A DNA stretch of 12,910 bases, taken from contig CAYPHA010000101.1 of the NCBI GenBank assembly GCA_964410215.1, positions 1-12,910 on the forward strand. Direction: 5' to 3'. The position numbers and the translations under genes are program-made. How positions within the stretch are numbered: position 1 is the stretch's first letter; each line of letters begins with the position of its first letter. Origin of the DNA: CAYPHA01 sp964410215. Its GTDB lineage: Bacteria > Calditrichota > Calditrichia > Calditrichales > CAYPHA01. A model generated the notes under the pieces. The model worked only from the letters and a program-made list of their open reading frames with translations, did not search any database and had not been told where the DNA came from. This document shows positions 1 to 6,426 of this stretch, piece by piece.

Positions 1-54
<54 letters not shown>

Positions 55-157
55 CGAATTATACTTTTCTTTCTTTAAATTTCAGGTTCCGGTTTTTTGT
101 GCCGATCACATGAAACGATGTTCCGAAAAATTGATATGTATCATAAATTTACTATCC

Positions 158-173
158 GGTGACTGTTATCACA
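158..173 (+). promoter_or_regulatory. CRP/FNR-family-like binding site candidate
   Basis: The sequence GGTGACTGTTATCACA matches the CRP consensus TGTGA-N6-TCACA at nine of ten defined positions. Its centre lies about 68 bases upstream of the start site predicted from the promoter at 199-227, which is roughly the zone of class I CRP activation. The regulator in this organism is unknown, so the site is only a motif match. Confidence 0.3.
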
Positions 174-198
174 GCCTCTATTCAAACAAATTCATTAA

Positions 199-227
199 TT
201 GTGTCCACAATCTGATCATTTTATGAT
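199..227 (+). promoter_or_regulatory. Sigma70-like promoter for the envelope operon
   Basis: A -35-like TTGTGT (199-204) and a -10-like TATGAT (222-227) are separated by exactly 17 bases. The -10 matches TATAAT at five of six positions and the -35 at three of six. Transcription would start near 234 and give a leader of about 20 bases ahead of the ATG at 255. The palindrome ATTGTG-TC-CACAAT (198-211) covers the -35, as an operator might. Confidence 0.45.
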
Positions 228-254
228 GATTCTAACAAATGTAGGGAGGTTTTC

Positions 255-1091
255 ATGAGAACGTCTCAGTTGAGTTTGGCCCTGATGGTCTTGCTTCTGT
301 TCGCTGTTGGTCTGGGTTACGGCCAGGTGTATCAGCAGGTTCCTAATGCGGGCGTGGTGAACTGGCAGGATCAGATCATTAAAGCTACCGGAATCGGCGC
401 TCCCAACCCCAATGTGCCTCTCGCGGCCCAGCGTGCCGGCGCCCTGAGGGCGGCACAACAGGACGCATTGAGACAATTGCTGGAAACAGTCAAAGGAATG
501 AGCATTACATCGGAAACCACCGTGCGTAATGCCATGGTTGAAAATGATGTCATTGTTTCGAAAGTACAGGGTGTTGTACGCAATTTCAGGAAAGTGGATG
601 AACGCTACCTCAGCGACGGAAGTGTCGAAGTCGATGTCGAAATTCCTATCAGTGGTGTACTGACGGAAGCCTTTCTGCCGGTTCAGGTCGGCGGCATGCA
701 GCCCGGACAGGTATTTTCAGGGGTTCAACCCCAGCCGAGTTATCAGAATGCCGTCTACACAGGGCTGATTATCGATGCAACCGGTCTGGGCGTTCGTCCC
801 GCTATGGCGCCTAAAATTATCGATGAGAATGGTAATGAAGTATATGGTACCGGTTATGTCAGCCGCGATTATGCCGTTCAGATCGGCGTTGTGGGCTATG
901 AAAAAGATTTAAACCGTGCCAAATCCAATGAACGTGTTACTGATAATCCGATCGTTGTGAAAGGAATAAAGGCTTCTGGTTCGAACAAGGCTGATATTGT
1001 CGTTTCCAACATGGATGCATCCAATATCTCGGCTTCGGCCAAGAATCTTAATTTTATGGAACAGTGTAAAGTAATGATCATCCTTGATTAA
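255..1091 (+). CDS. LPP20/FlgP-like exported protein
   Basis: This 278-residue protein begins with a Sec signal peptide (about 1-23, cleavage near GYG/Q) and has no lipobox cysteine. Residues about 36-141 form a domain of the LPP20 / FlgT-N type: an alpha-helical AAQQDALRQLLETVKG stretch, then beta strands ending in SVEVDVEIPISGVL. The same pattern recurs in the third gene of the operon. Residues about 165-278 form a second conserved-looking domain (YTGLIIDATGLGVRPAMAPK onward) of a kind I recall at the C-terminus of LPP20 proteins in other diderm bacteria. The start is fixed by GGAGG at 245-249, five bases before ATG. It is first of five co-directional genes; the next begins 13 bases later. 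By analogy with Vibrio FlgP it would sit in the periplasm or at the outer membrane as part of a ring or scaffold. The exact function is unknown. Confidence 0.85.
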   Translation: MRTSQLSLALMVLLLFAVGLGYGQVYQQVPNAGVVNWQDQIIKATGIGAPNPNVPLAAQRAGALRAAQQDALRQLLETVKGMSITSETTVRNAMVENDVIVSKVQGVVRNFRKVDERYLSDGSVEVDVEIPISGVLTEAFLPVQVGGMQPGQVFSGVQPQPSYQNAVYTGLIIDATGLGVRPAMAPKIIDENGNEVYGTGYVSRDYAVQIGVVGYEKDLNRAKSNERVTDNPIVVKGIKASGSNKADIVVSNMDASNISASAKNLNFMEQCKVMIILD

Positions 1092-1104
1092 AAGGAGACA
1101 GGCC

Positions 1105-2271
1105 ATGAAACGTATATCGATGAAACTTGTTATTTCCATTGCAGCAGTCGCTCTCCTCTTTGCCGGTTGTGCCGGTCCAAAGGAACGAAAGGCCGAATCG
1201 ATCCTCGATACGCCCGAATACCACTATAATCAGGGTGTCAAGTTCCTGAAAGCCGACGATCTGGCCAATGCGGAACGTGAGTTTAACCTGGCAAAGTCAT
1301 TAAAAGCCGATTTTGCACCGGCCTATGAAGGTCTGGGACTGGTCAAACTGGAACAGGGCGACCTGGAAGCTGCCAAAAAACTGATCGATGAGTCCCTGGA
1401 TAAGGACGGTGACTGGATTCCCGCGCAGGTGGCGAAAGGACGGCTCTATACCAAACAGGGTAAATTTGATGATGCGGTCGATGAGTTCGAGGATGCGATC
1501 GATGATGTTGGCGGTTCAAAATCCGTGAAAGACAAAAAGGGTGTCAGGATGGATGCCTACTACTGGATGGGTGACGCCTATAAGCAATGGGGTAAATATA
1601 TTGAAGCCCAGACGGCATTCCAGCAGATCCTGGAAATTGACAATACCGATACGCGGGCCAGTAAGGCCATTAAAGAGCTGGCCGAATACCAGGCAGCTGT
1701 AGCCGGGCAATCCCCCGAGCTGCGCAAAATAGCCGCCCAGAAGGAAATCACACGGGCCGATGTGGCCGTTATGTTTGTGACTGAATTGCCGATCGAGAAG
1801 ATTTTCAGGAAATCACCTTCGCAGCAGAAAATCGGTTTTGCGGCGCCCGGACAGAATGTGATGGGCCAGCGGCAGACGGAATCCGGACTGCCGGCGTGGG
1901 CTGCCACCGATGTCAGCGATGATTTCTGGGCAAAATCCTTTGTGGACAAGGCGCTTCAGATGGGAATTATCGAAAAATACCCGGATGATACCTTCAAACC
2001 CATGGAGACGGTTAACCGTGCTGAATTTGCCCGTCTGATCGAGCATTTTCTGGTGAAGGCCTGGGACGATGACCAGATGGCTACCCAGTACTTCGGTTCG
2101 GTTTCACCTTTTGCAGATGTACTGAATACATCACCGGTTTTTAACAGTATTATGACGGTTTCCACCCGGGGCATCATGCCCGGATTCGAAGACGGTACCT
2201 TTCAGCCCCTCAAGGTGGTTTCCGGGGCAGAAGCCCTCAATATTATTCGCAATCTGAAAGCGAAATTTTAA
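1105..2271 (+). CDS. TPR and SLH-domain outer-membrane lipoprotein
   Basis: A 388-residue lipoprotein. The signal peptide ends in the lipobox LFAGC, making Cys22 the likely lipidated N-terminus. Residues about 38-184 contain four TPR-type helical hairpins (for example YNQGVKFLKADDLANAEREF and AYYWMGDAYKQWGKYIEAQT), which normally mediate protein-protein contacts. The C-terminal half has S-layer-homology motifs: a partial one near 213-228 (EITRADVAVMFV) and two fuller ones at about 267-318 and 336-388, each with a GII/GIM-P-D-TF-P core. SLH domains bind cell-wall-linked polymers or peptidoglycan, so the protein may tether the operon's complex to the wall. I chose ATG at 1105 because AGGAG (1093-1097) lies seven bases upstream; a TTG at 1084 is in frame, but it would add seven charged residues ahead of the signal peptide and lie before the ribosome site. 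Confidence 0.85.
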   Translation: MKRISMKLVISIAAVALLFAGCAGPKERKAESILDTPEYHYNQGVKFLKADDLANAEREFNLAKSLKADFAPAYEGLGLVKLEQGDLEAAKKLIDESLDKDGDWIPAQVAKGRLYTKQGKFDDAVDEFEDAIDDVGGSKSVKDKKGVRMDAYYWMGDAYKQWGKYIEAQTAFQQILEIDNTDTRASKAIKELAEYQAAVAGQSPELRKIAAQKEITRADVAVMFVTELPIEKIFRKSPSQQKIGFAAPGQNVMGQRQTESGLPAWAATDVSDDFWAKSFVDKALQMGIIEKYPDDTFKPMETVNRAEFARLIEHFLVKAWDDDQMATQYFGSVSPFADVLNTSPVFNSIMTVSTRGIMPGFEDGTFQPLKVVSGAEALNIIRNLKAKF

Positions 2272-2276
2272 TCGGC

Positions 2277-2294
2277 GGGAGGCTCAGGCCTCCC
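2277..2294 (+). repeat. Intercistronic hairpin
   Basis: GGGAGGC (2277-2283) and GCCTCCC (2288-2294) form a perfect seven-pair GC-rich stem with a TCAG loop, six bases after the stop codon of the TPR-SLH gene and 31 bases before the next start. Only TTCCTT follows, not a clean T run, so full termination is unlikely. It may act as an attenuator, an RNA-stability element or a processing point that lowers or separates expression of the downstream three genes. This is the widest gap (54 bases) in the operon. Confidence 0.55.
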
Positions 2295-2325
2295 TTCCTT
2301 ACTAAATAACCAGCGGGACTGCAAT

Positions 2326-3534
2326 ATGAAACGTGTATCTGTCACACTGATTGTATTATTCGCTTTTACTGCACTCGTATACGCGCAGTACAACGCGCCC
2401 GGTAACCAGCAACCCGGCGGGGAGACACAGGAGGTTACGGCTACCGGCCTTGGTGCCATACTGGCGGGCGATGTGGCCAAGGCCCAGGAAGATGCCACCA
2501 ACGATGCCCTGCGGAAAGCGGTGGAACAGGTTGTCGGGACTATCATCGATGCCCAGACGGTTACCGAAAATTTCATGGTTATCGAGGATAATATCTATTC
2601 CAAAACGACCGGCTATGTTCAGACCTACGAAGTAGTGGGCAAGAACCAGAGGCAGGATAATACCATGGAAGTGACGGTCCGGGCCGTCGTGAAAACCGGT
2701 ATGCTGAAAGATGACCTTCAGGGTATCCTGACCATACTGCGATCGGAGGGTATGCCCCGCCTCATGGTACTGGTTAAGGAAGAAAACATTAGTCAGCATT
2801 ACGCTGCTATTTCTCGCGATATGAATACGACTGAAACCGCACTGATGAACGAAATGATGGCTTATGGCTTTCCTTTTGTGGATGCGGAGACGGCAAAAAT
2901 GAATGTGGCGCAGGATGCTGTCAATGCCGCACTTATGGGTGATGCCCAGGCCGCCGCAGATATTGCTAAACGAAGCGGAGCGGAGATCCTGATCTTTGGA
3001 ACAGCGGCAACCACGGTTACCCAGCCCTCTGTTATGCGATCTTCCGGTATGAAATCCTGTAATGCCAACCTGAATCTGCGCGTGGTCCGAGCGGATGATG
3101 CCGTGATTATCGCTACCACATCGGCGCATGGTGTGGCTGCCCATATCGACGAGCTGACGGGCAGCACCCAGGCTTTGCAGAAAAGTTCCAAACAGGCAGC
3201 TCAAAATCTTAAAAACCAGATTGTGGAAAAATTTCGCAGCAATCAGTTTGCCAGCCGGCAGATCCAGCTGCAGGTGTTTAATATTACGGATTTCAATCAG
3301 TTAAATACCCTGAAGAACAGTTTACCGTATTACGTTCGGGGTGTAAAAAAAGTATATCAGCGCAGTTTTGGCGGGGGTTCGGCTCTGTTCGATATAGAAA
3401 TCACACAAAAAGCGGAGACGGTGGCCAGTGAAATGGCGGCTAAAACCATCGAAGGCCTGAATTTTGATATCATTGGCGTTACCCAGAACAAGGTGACGGC
3501 CAAGATTAAATCATCGGAACCTGACCAAAACTAA
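2326..3534 (+). CDS. FlgT N/M-like exported protein with LPP20-type N-domain
   Basis: This 402-residue protein has a Sec signal peptide (1-20, LVYA/Q). Residues about 35-128 repeat the domain seen in the first gene: DATNDALRKAVEQVVG aligns with the DALRQLLETVKG helix there, followed by N-FMV, SK-TGYV and EVTVRAVVKTGML strands. This arrangement resembles the FlgT N-terminal domain. Residues about 143-305 look like an alpha/beta domain of the FlgT-M/TolB-N/CsgG superfamily (MPRLMVLVKEE, then AKRSGAEILIFGTA). Residues about 313-397 add a small alpha/beta module (QLQVFNITDFNQLNTLKNSL, VKKVYQRSFGGGSALFDIEI) that I cannot name. ATG at 2326 has only a weak GCGGGA upstream (2313-2318); no better start precedes the signal peptide. 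A structural role in a periplasmic or outer-membrane ring is inferred from the family and the neighbours. Confidence 0.8.
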   Translation: MKRVSVTLIVLFAFTALVYAQYNAPGNQQPGGETQEVTATGLGAILAGDVAKAQEDATNDALRKAVEQVVGTIIDAQTVTENFMVIEDNIYSKTTGYVQTYEVVGKNQRQDNTMEVTVRAVVKTGMLKDDLQGILTILRSEGMPRLMVLVKEENISQHYAAISRDMNTTETALMNEMMAYGFPFVDAETAKMNVAQDAVNAALMGDAQAAADIAKRSGAEILIFGTAATTVTQPSVMRSSGMKSCNANLNLRVVRADDAVIIATTSAHGVAAHIDELTGSTQALQKSSKQAAQNLKNQIVEKFRSNQFASRQIQLQVFNITDFNQLNTLKNSLPYYVRGVKKVYQRSFGGGSALFDIEITQKAETVASEMAAKTIEGLNFDIIGVTQNKVTAKIKSSEPDQN

Positions 3535-3547
3535 CCCGGAGGTCGGT

Positions 3548-4459
3548 ATGAAGAAATATGTACTTATTGCTCTCATCTCCCTGTTTACGTTGAGCATCGG
3601 GGCGCTCAACGCGGACGATCTGAAAGGACTTAAAAAACGTGTTGCCGTGTTTAATTTCGAAGATCAGGCCGGTTACGGCCACCAGATCGGCAGCGGCCTG
3701 GCCGATATGCTGATAACGGCACTGGTTGAAAGCGATAAATTTGTCGTGATTGAACGTTCGGAGCTGGACCAGATCCTGCAGGAGCAGGGACTGGGCATGA
3801 GCGGCGCCGTAACCCCGCAATCGGCCGCTAAAGTGGGCCAGTTACTGGGCGTGGAATTAATGGTTACGGGCAGTGTCAGTGAATTCGGCACGAAAGAGAA
3901 CAAAATCGGAGGCGGCCTTGGAAAGCTGGGTGGAATGAGGCTCGGCGTGGCCAAAAATAAAGCCCGTGCCGTTGTCGACCTGCGTCTTGTAAATACCAGC
4001 ACGGGTGAAATTATCGCAGCTAAAACCGCCGAAGGGGAAGAGTCGACCACCAGTCTTGACCAGGTTGGATTGCAGGGGATCGATTTCCATAATTCATCCA
4101 CCTGGGACAATACCATCATGGGTAAAGCGGCCCGCCAGGCGGTGGATAAAAGCACGGAAATCATTGCCGAAGCCATGGAAAGCGTGACCTGGCAGGGTAA
4201 GGTGATCAAAGCAAATGATGACGGTACGCTCTTCATGAAACCGGGTTCCAAAGGTGGTGTCCAGGCCGGCATGACGTTCTGGGTCTATCGTCCGGGCGAG
4301 GAACTGATTGATCCGGATACGGGACTGGTCCTGGGTTCCGAAGAGAAAAAAGTCGGACAAATCCAGGTGACATCCGATGTGGCTGATGGAAAAGCGGCCA
4401 AGGCTATTGTCAAGTCGGGCGCTAATTTTCAGACCGGTGATCTGATCCGGGTGAAATAA
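3548..4459 (+). CDS. CsgG-family protein with FlgT-C-like C-terminal domain
   Basis: A 303-residue protein with a signal peptide (1-22, ALNA/DD). Residues about 29-213 show the CsgG pattern: RVAVFNFED, GLADMLITALVESDKFVVIERSEL, AKVGQLLGVELMVTGSV, a glycine-rich stretch (121-134) and ARAVVDLRLVNTSTGEI. CsgG oligomerises into an outer-membrane pore in curli secretion. Unlike E. coli CsgG, this protein has no cysteine at all, hence no lipid anchor, and the segment after the first strand (DQAGYGHQIGSG) is too short to contain the channel-constriction loop I recall from CsgG. Residues about 215-303 (QGKVIKANDDGTLFMKPGSK, ELIDPDTGLVLGSEEKKVGQ, GDLIRVK) resemble the FlgT C-terminal domain. GGAGG (3538-3542) lies five bases before ATG. 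A structural ring component akin to FlgO/FlgT is as likely as a secretion pore. Confidence 0.85.
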   Translation: MKKYVLIALISLFTLSIGALNADDLKGLKKRVAVFNFEDQAGYGHQIGSGLADMLITALVESDKFVVIERSELDQILQEQGLGMSGAVTPQSAAKVGQLLGVELMVTGSVSEFGTKENKIGGGLGKLGGMRLGVAKNKARAVVDLRLVNTSTGEIIAAKTAEGEESTTSLDQVGLQGIDFHNSSTWDNTIMGKAARQAVDKSTEIIAEAMESVTWQGKVIKANDDGTLFMKPGSKGGVQAGMTFWVYRPGEELIDPDTGLVLGSEEKKVGQIQVTSDVADGKAAKAIVKSGANFQTGDLIRVK

Positions 4460-4473
4460 TTCAGGAGTTTCCA

Positions 4474-5226
4474 ATGAACAAAAAAGTAGTCTTTCCGGCG
4501 GTTTTAATTCTTGTTTCGGCCATTGTTGTTTCCGCTTTCACATTTATGGAGAGTACATCGGTTGCGAAAGTCAGTTTTCCCATGGGCAATGTGCTCGTTC
4601 TGAAACAGGGGCAGAAACGGATGACGAAAGCCACCTTCAATATGAACCTGTTCAATGGTGACAAAGTGAAAACACAACCCGAGTCACGTTGCGAAATCAA
4701 GTTTAATGACGGCAGCGTAGTCCGGATCGATGAACAGAGTATCTATACCATTCAGAAAGCGGATGTTAAGAACAACAAAAAAGATGTGGAATCGGAATTA
4801 TCCCTGGGAAAACTATGGGCCAATATTAAAAAGCTTGCGAACAGAACCGACAAATGGAGTCTGCGCGGACCGTCGGCCGTTGTGGCTGTCCGCGGGACAA
4901 TCTACCGGATGGATGCGAATGCTGATTCCACGACCCAGGTTCGTGTGTATGAAGGCAGCGTCGGCGTAACACCGCCGGCGCCGGCTTTGGGTGCGCAACA
5001 GCAGCAGGCCCCGCGTGTGGGAAAACCCACGGAAGTCCAGGGACCGGTTGAGGTGCAGGGCCCCCGGGAAGTCAGCATGGAAGAATGGTATGAAATTGTA
5101 AAGGCGCAACAGCAGATACTAATAAAACCGGATGGCAGTTACCAGAAAAGTGATTTCAACCTGGCTGATGATGCAAAGAGTTCCTGGGTAAAGTGGAATA
5201 TGGAGCGGGATAAGCTGCTTGATTAA
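4474..5226 (+). CDS. FecR-domain protein
   Basis: A 250-residue protein with an N-terminal hydrophobic segment (4-24) that is either a signal peptide or an anchor. The FecR domain (about 60-165) is recognisable from FNGDKVKT, RCEIKFNDGSVVRIDEQS, LGKLWANIKK, the core LRGPSAVVAVRGTIYRM and the final strand VRVYEGSVGV. Stand-alone periplasmic FecR domains of this kind are common in envelope gene clusters and are thought to bind proteins or cell-wall components; there is no sigma factor or TonB receptor here, so iron-citrate signalling is not implied. Residues about 167-200 are a Pro/Gln-rich linker with a near repeat (TEVQGP, VEVQGP), ending in REVSMEEW. AGGAG (4463-4467) sets the start, 14 bases after the CsgG gene. 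It is the last gene of the operon. Confidence 0.82.
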   Translation: MNKKVVFPAVLILVSAIVVSAFTFMESTSVAKVSFPMGNVLVLKQGQKRMTKATFNMNLFNGDKVKTQPESRCEIKFNDGSVVRIDEQSIYTIQKADVKNNKKDVESELSLGKLWANIKKLANRTDKWSLRGPSAVVAVRGTIYRMDANADSTTQVRVYEGSVGVTPPAPALGAQQQQAPRVGKPTEVQGPVEVQGPREVSMEEWYEIVKAQQQILIKPDGSYQKSDFNLADDAKSSWVKWNMERDKLLD

Positions 5227-5246
5227 GGCAGCATCCTGATTTTTTC
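5214..5246 (+). terminator. Probable intrinsic terminator of the envelope operon
   Basis: GCTGCTT (5214-5220) pairs with AGGCAGC (5226-5232) around a GATTA loop, with one G-T pair. The stem spans the stop codon of the FecR gene. A run of six T begins at 5240, seven bases after the stem, and is followed by further T6 runs. The spacing is a little long for a classical terminator, but position and composition fit. Confidence 0.5.
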
Positions 5247-5271
5247 TTTTTTCTTTTTTCTTTTTTCTTTT
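5240..5271 (+). repeat. (TTTTTTC)n heptanucleotide tandem repeat
   Basis: Four perfect copies of TTTTTTC (5240-5267) are followed by TTTT. The tract lies between two convergent genes, six bases before the stop of the minus-strand glycosyltransferase. It is a pure pyrimidine/purine mirror repeat, which could slip during replication, adopt triplex DNA, or simply serve as the T tract of the operon terminator. Confidence 0.92.
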
Positions 5272-5277
5272 ATCTTA

Positions 5278-6426
5278 TCAATACGTCCGTCCCTTCCAGG
5301 TCACCCGCGAAGGCAGGAGGGCAAGAAGGGCAAAAAACACGGTGTAAATAAAATAGAACACCTCAAATGCGGGAAAGTAGCGCTTAAGCGTTTTTAATTT
5401 TAACCGCTTTAATTCCGGAGCGAGGATCCGGTAGTCCGAGATCAGTACAACAGCCCACAAGCCTCCCTTCCACAAAAAATTTCCGGGCGTAAATAATGAT
5501 ACCATCAGAACGAAATGCGTGATGGTTGTCAGCATCATCAGGTAATACGTGTGAAAATCAGCACCTTTACCACCGATGACCCAGCGTTTTCGTTGATTAA
5601 AAAATGCCCGTATAGTATCGAGCGGAAAGCTGAAAATAGTATTTAAAGGATCCAGTGTGTGGTGTATTTGCCAGTGACCCGTGCGCTTGATGGCATTCAT
5701 CAATGCATAATCTTCCGTAACGGAAAATCCGATATTTTCAAAACCGCCGACGTCATCATATGCTTCTTTGCGAAATCCGAAATTATTGCCAAGAACCGTT
5801 ACCGGCCTGCCGGCATGACTTGTTTTCGCCGATACAATCTGGAGGAACAGCCAGTCCACTGCCTGGAGCTTATGGAAGAAGGTATAGCGGAGATCAGGCA
5901 CCTGTTCACCGGGCATCGGATAAAGAAGCGTCAATCCGCCGACTAAACCGCTTTCCGGACCGAAGTAAGCGGTATACCGTTGTACCCAGTCCGGAGGTAC
6001 AATACAATCAGCATCGGTGATCAGTACTATATCACATTCGGTTTGCCCGAGCGCGCAGGCAAGGGCATTCATTTTTCCCTTCAGACCCGGTTTTTGATCC
6101 TCAATCCGCATCATTTTAAAATGTGCATTTCGTTTTACATAGTCTGCGACGATTTCAGGGGAACGGTCGCTGGACTGGTCATCGATAATCAGTACCTGGA
6201 AGTGCTCTTTCGGGTAAGATTGTTTTTCGAAAGCGGCCAGGCAATGTCCGATTCGTGCTTCTTCATCCCGCATAGCGATTAGTACGGAAATTTTCGGGAA
6301 TACAACATTAGGGGAAGGAACCGGGTGAACAGCCCGCTTAAGACGTATGGCGGTTACGATGTAGATCACGACAAAAACAGAGGTGCCTGTCAAGAGGAAA
6401 GTAACATAGTGGTCAGGAATTTGCAT
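5278..6426 (-). CDS. Membrane glycosyltransferase, family 2 (downstream member of pair)
   Basis: A 382-residue GT2 enzyme transferring a sugar from a nucleotide-sugar donor to an unknown acceptor at the inner membrane. Visible in order: an N-terminal membrane helix (about 7-27); a GT-A core with ISVLIAMRDEE, the donor-binding IIDDQSSD (Asp82-83), KMNALACAL (118-126), the metal-binding DAD (138-140), GNNFGFRK (213-220), the catalytic-type TED (237-239) and the QRKRW acceptor motif (278-282); then about three further membrane segments between 295 and 372. The QxxRW motif puts it near processive, cellulose/PNAG-synthase-like enzymes, but it may add single sugars. The start overlaps the end of the upstream glycosyltransferase by 14 bases, so the two are probably translationally coupled. 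Substrate and product are unknown; no polysaccharide export genes are in view. Confidence 0.85.
   Translation of the reverse strand: MQIPDHYVTFLLTGTSVFVVIYIVTAIRLKRAVHPVPSPNVVFPKISVLIAMRDEEARIGHCLAAFEKQSYPKEHFQVLIIDDQSSDRSPEIVADYVKRNAHFKMMRIEDQKPGLKGKMNALACALGQTECDIVLITDADCIVPPDWVQRYTAYFGPESGLVGGLTLLYPMPGEQVPDLRYTFFHKLQAVDWLFLQIVSAKTSHAGRPVTVLGNNFGFRKEAYDDVGGFENIGFSVTEDYALMNAIKRTGHWQIHHTLDPLNTIFSFPLDTIRAFFNQRKRWVIGGKGADFHTYYLMMLTTITHFVLMVSLFTPGNFLWKGGLWAVVLISDYRILAPELKRLKLKTLKRYFPAFEVFYFIYTVFFALLALLPSRVTWKGRTY

Larger units (their letters stand above)
55..254 (+). promoter_or_regulatory. Palindrome-rich regulatory region upstream of the envelope operon
   Basis: This 200-base gap between the tRNA and the first operon gene holds no convincing coding sequence. 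It contains at least five short dyads: TGTG-N5-CACA at 98-110, TGATA-TG-TATCA at 132-143, GGTGA-N6-TCACA at 158-173, ATTGTG-TC-CACAAT at 198-211 and ATCAT-TTT-ATGAT at 215-227. The last two overlap the predicted -35 and -10 elements. Short AT-rich dyads arise by chance, but their density just upstream of a promoter suggests operator or activator sites. No regulator gene is nearby. Confidence 0.45.

Noticed and set aside
1084..1104. TTG at 1084 as the start of the TPR-SLH lipoprotein
   Set aside because: It lies inside the previous gene and upstream of the AGGAG site that serves ATG 1105, and it would add charged residues before the signal peptide.
2356..3204. Long minus-strand frame of 282 codons
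   Set aside because: It is antisense to the FlgT-like gene, has a His/Arg/Gly-rich composition typical of a codon shadow, no ribosome site and no recognisable domain.
3673..4272. Minus-strand frame of 199 codons
   Set aside because: It is antisense to the CsgG-family gene, rich in Pro/Ser/Leu in the manner of shadow frames, and lacks any motif.
255..5226. Curli (csg) secretion operon
   Set aside because: Only one CsgG-family protein is present; there is no curlin, CsgE or CsgF, and the CsgG protein lacks the lipid anchor and apparently the constriction loop.
4474..5226. FecR of an iron-citrate sigma/anti-sigma system
   Set aside because: There is no ECF sigma gene or TonB-dependent receptor nearby and the protein lacks the cytoplasmic anti-sigma N-terminal region.
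5240..5271. CRISPR or contingency repeat inside a gene
   Set aside because: The unit is seven bases of simple sequence, has no spacers and lies outside coding sequence, so it cannot switch a reading frame.
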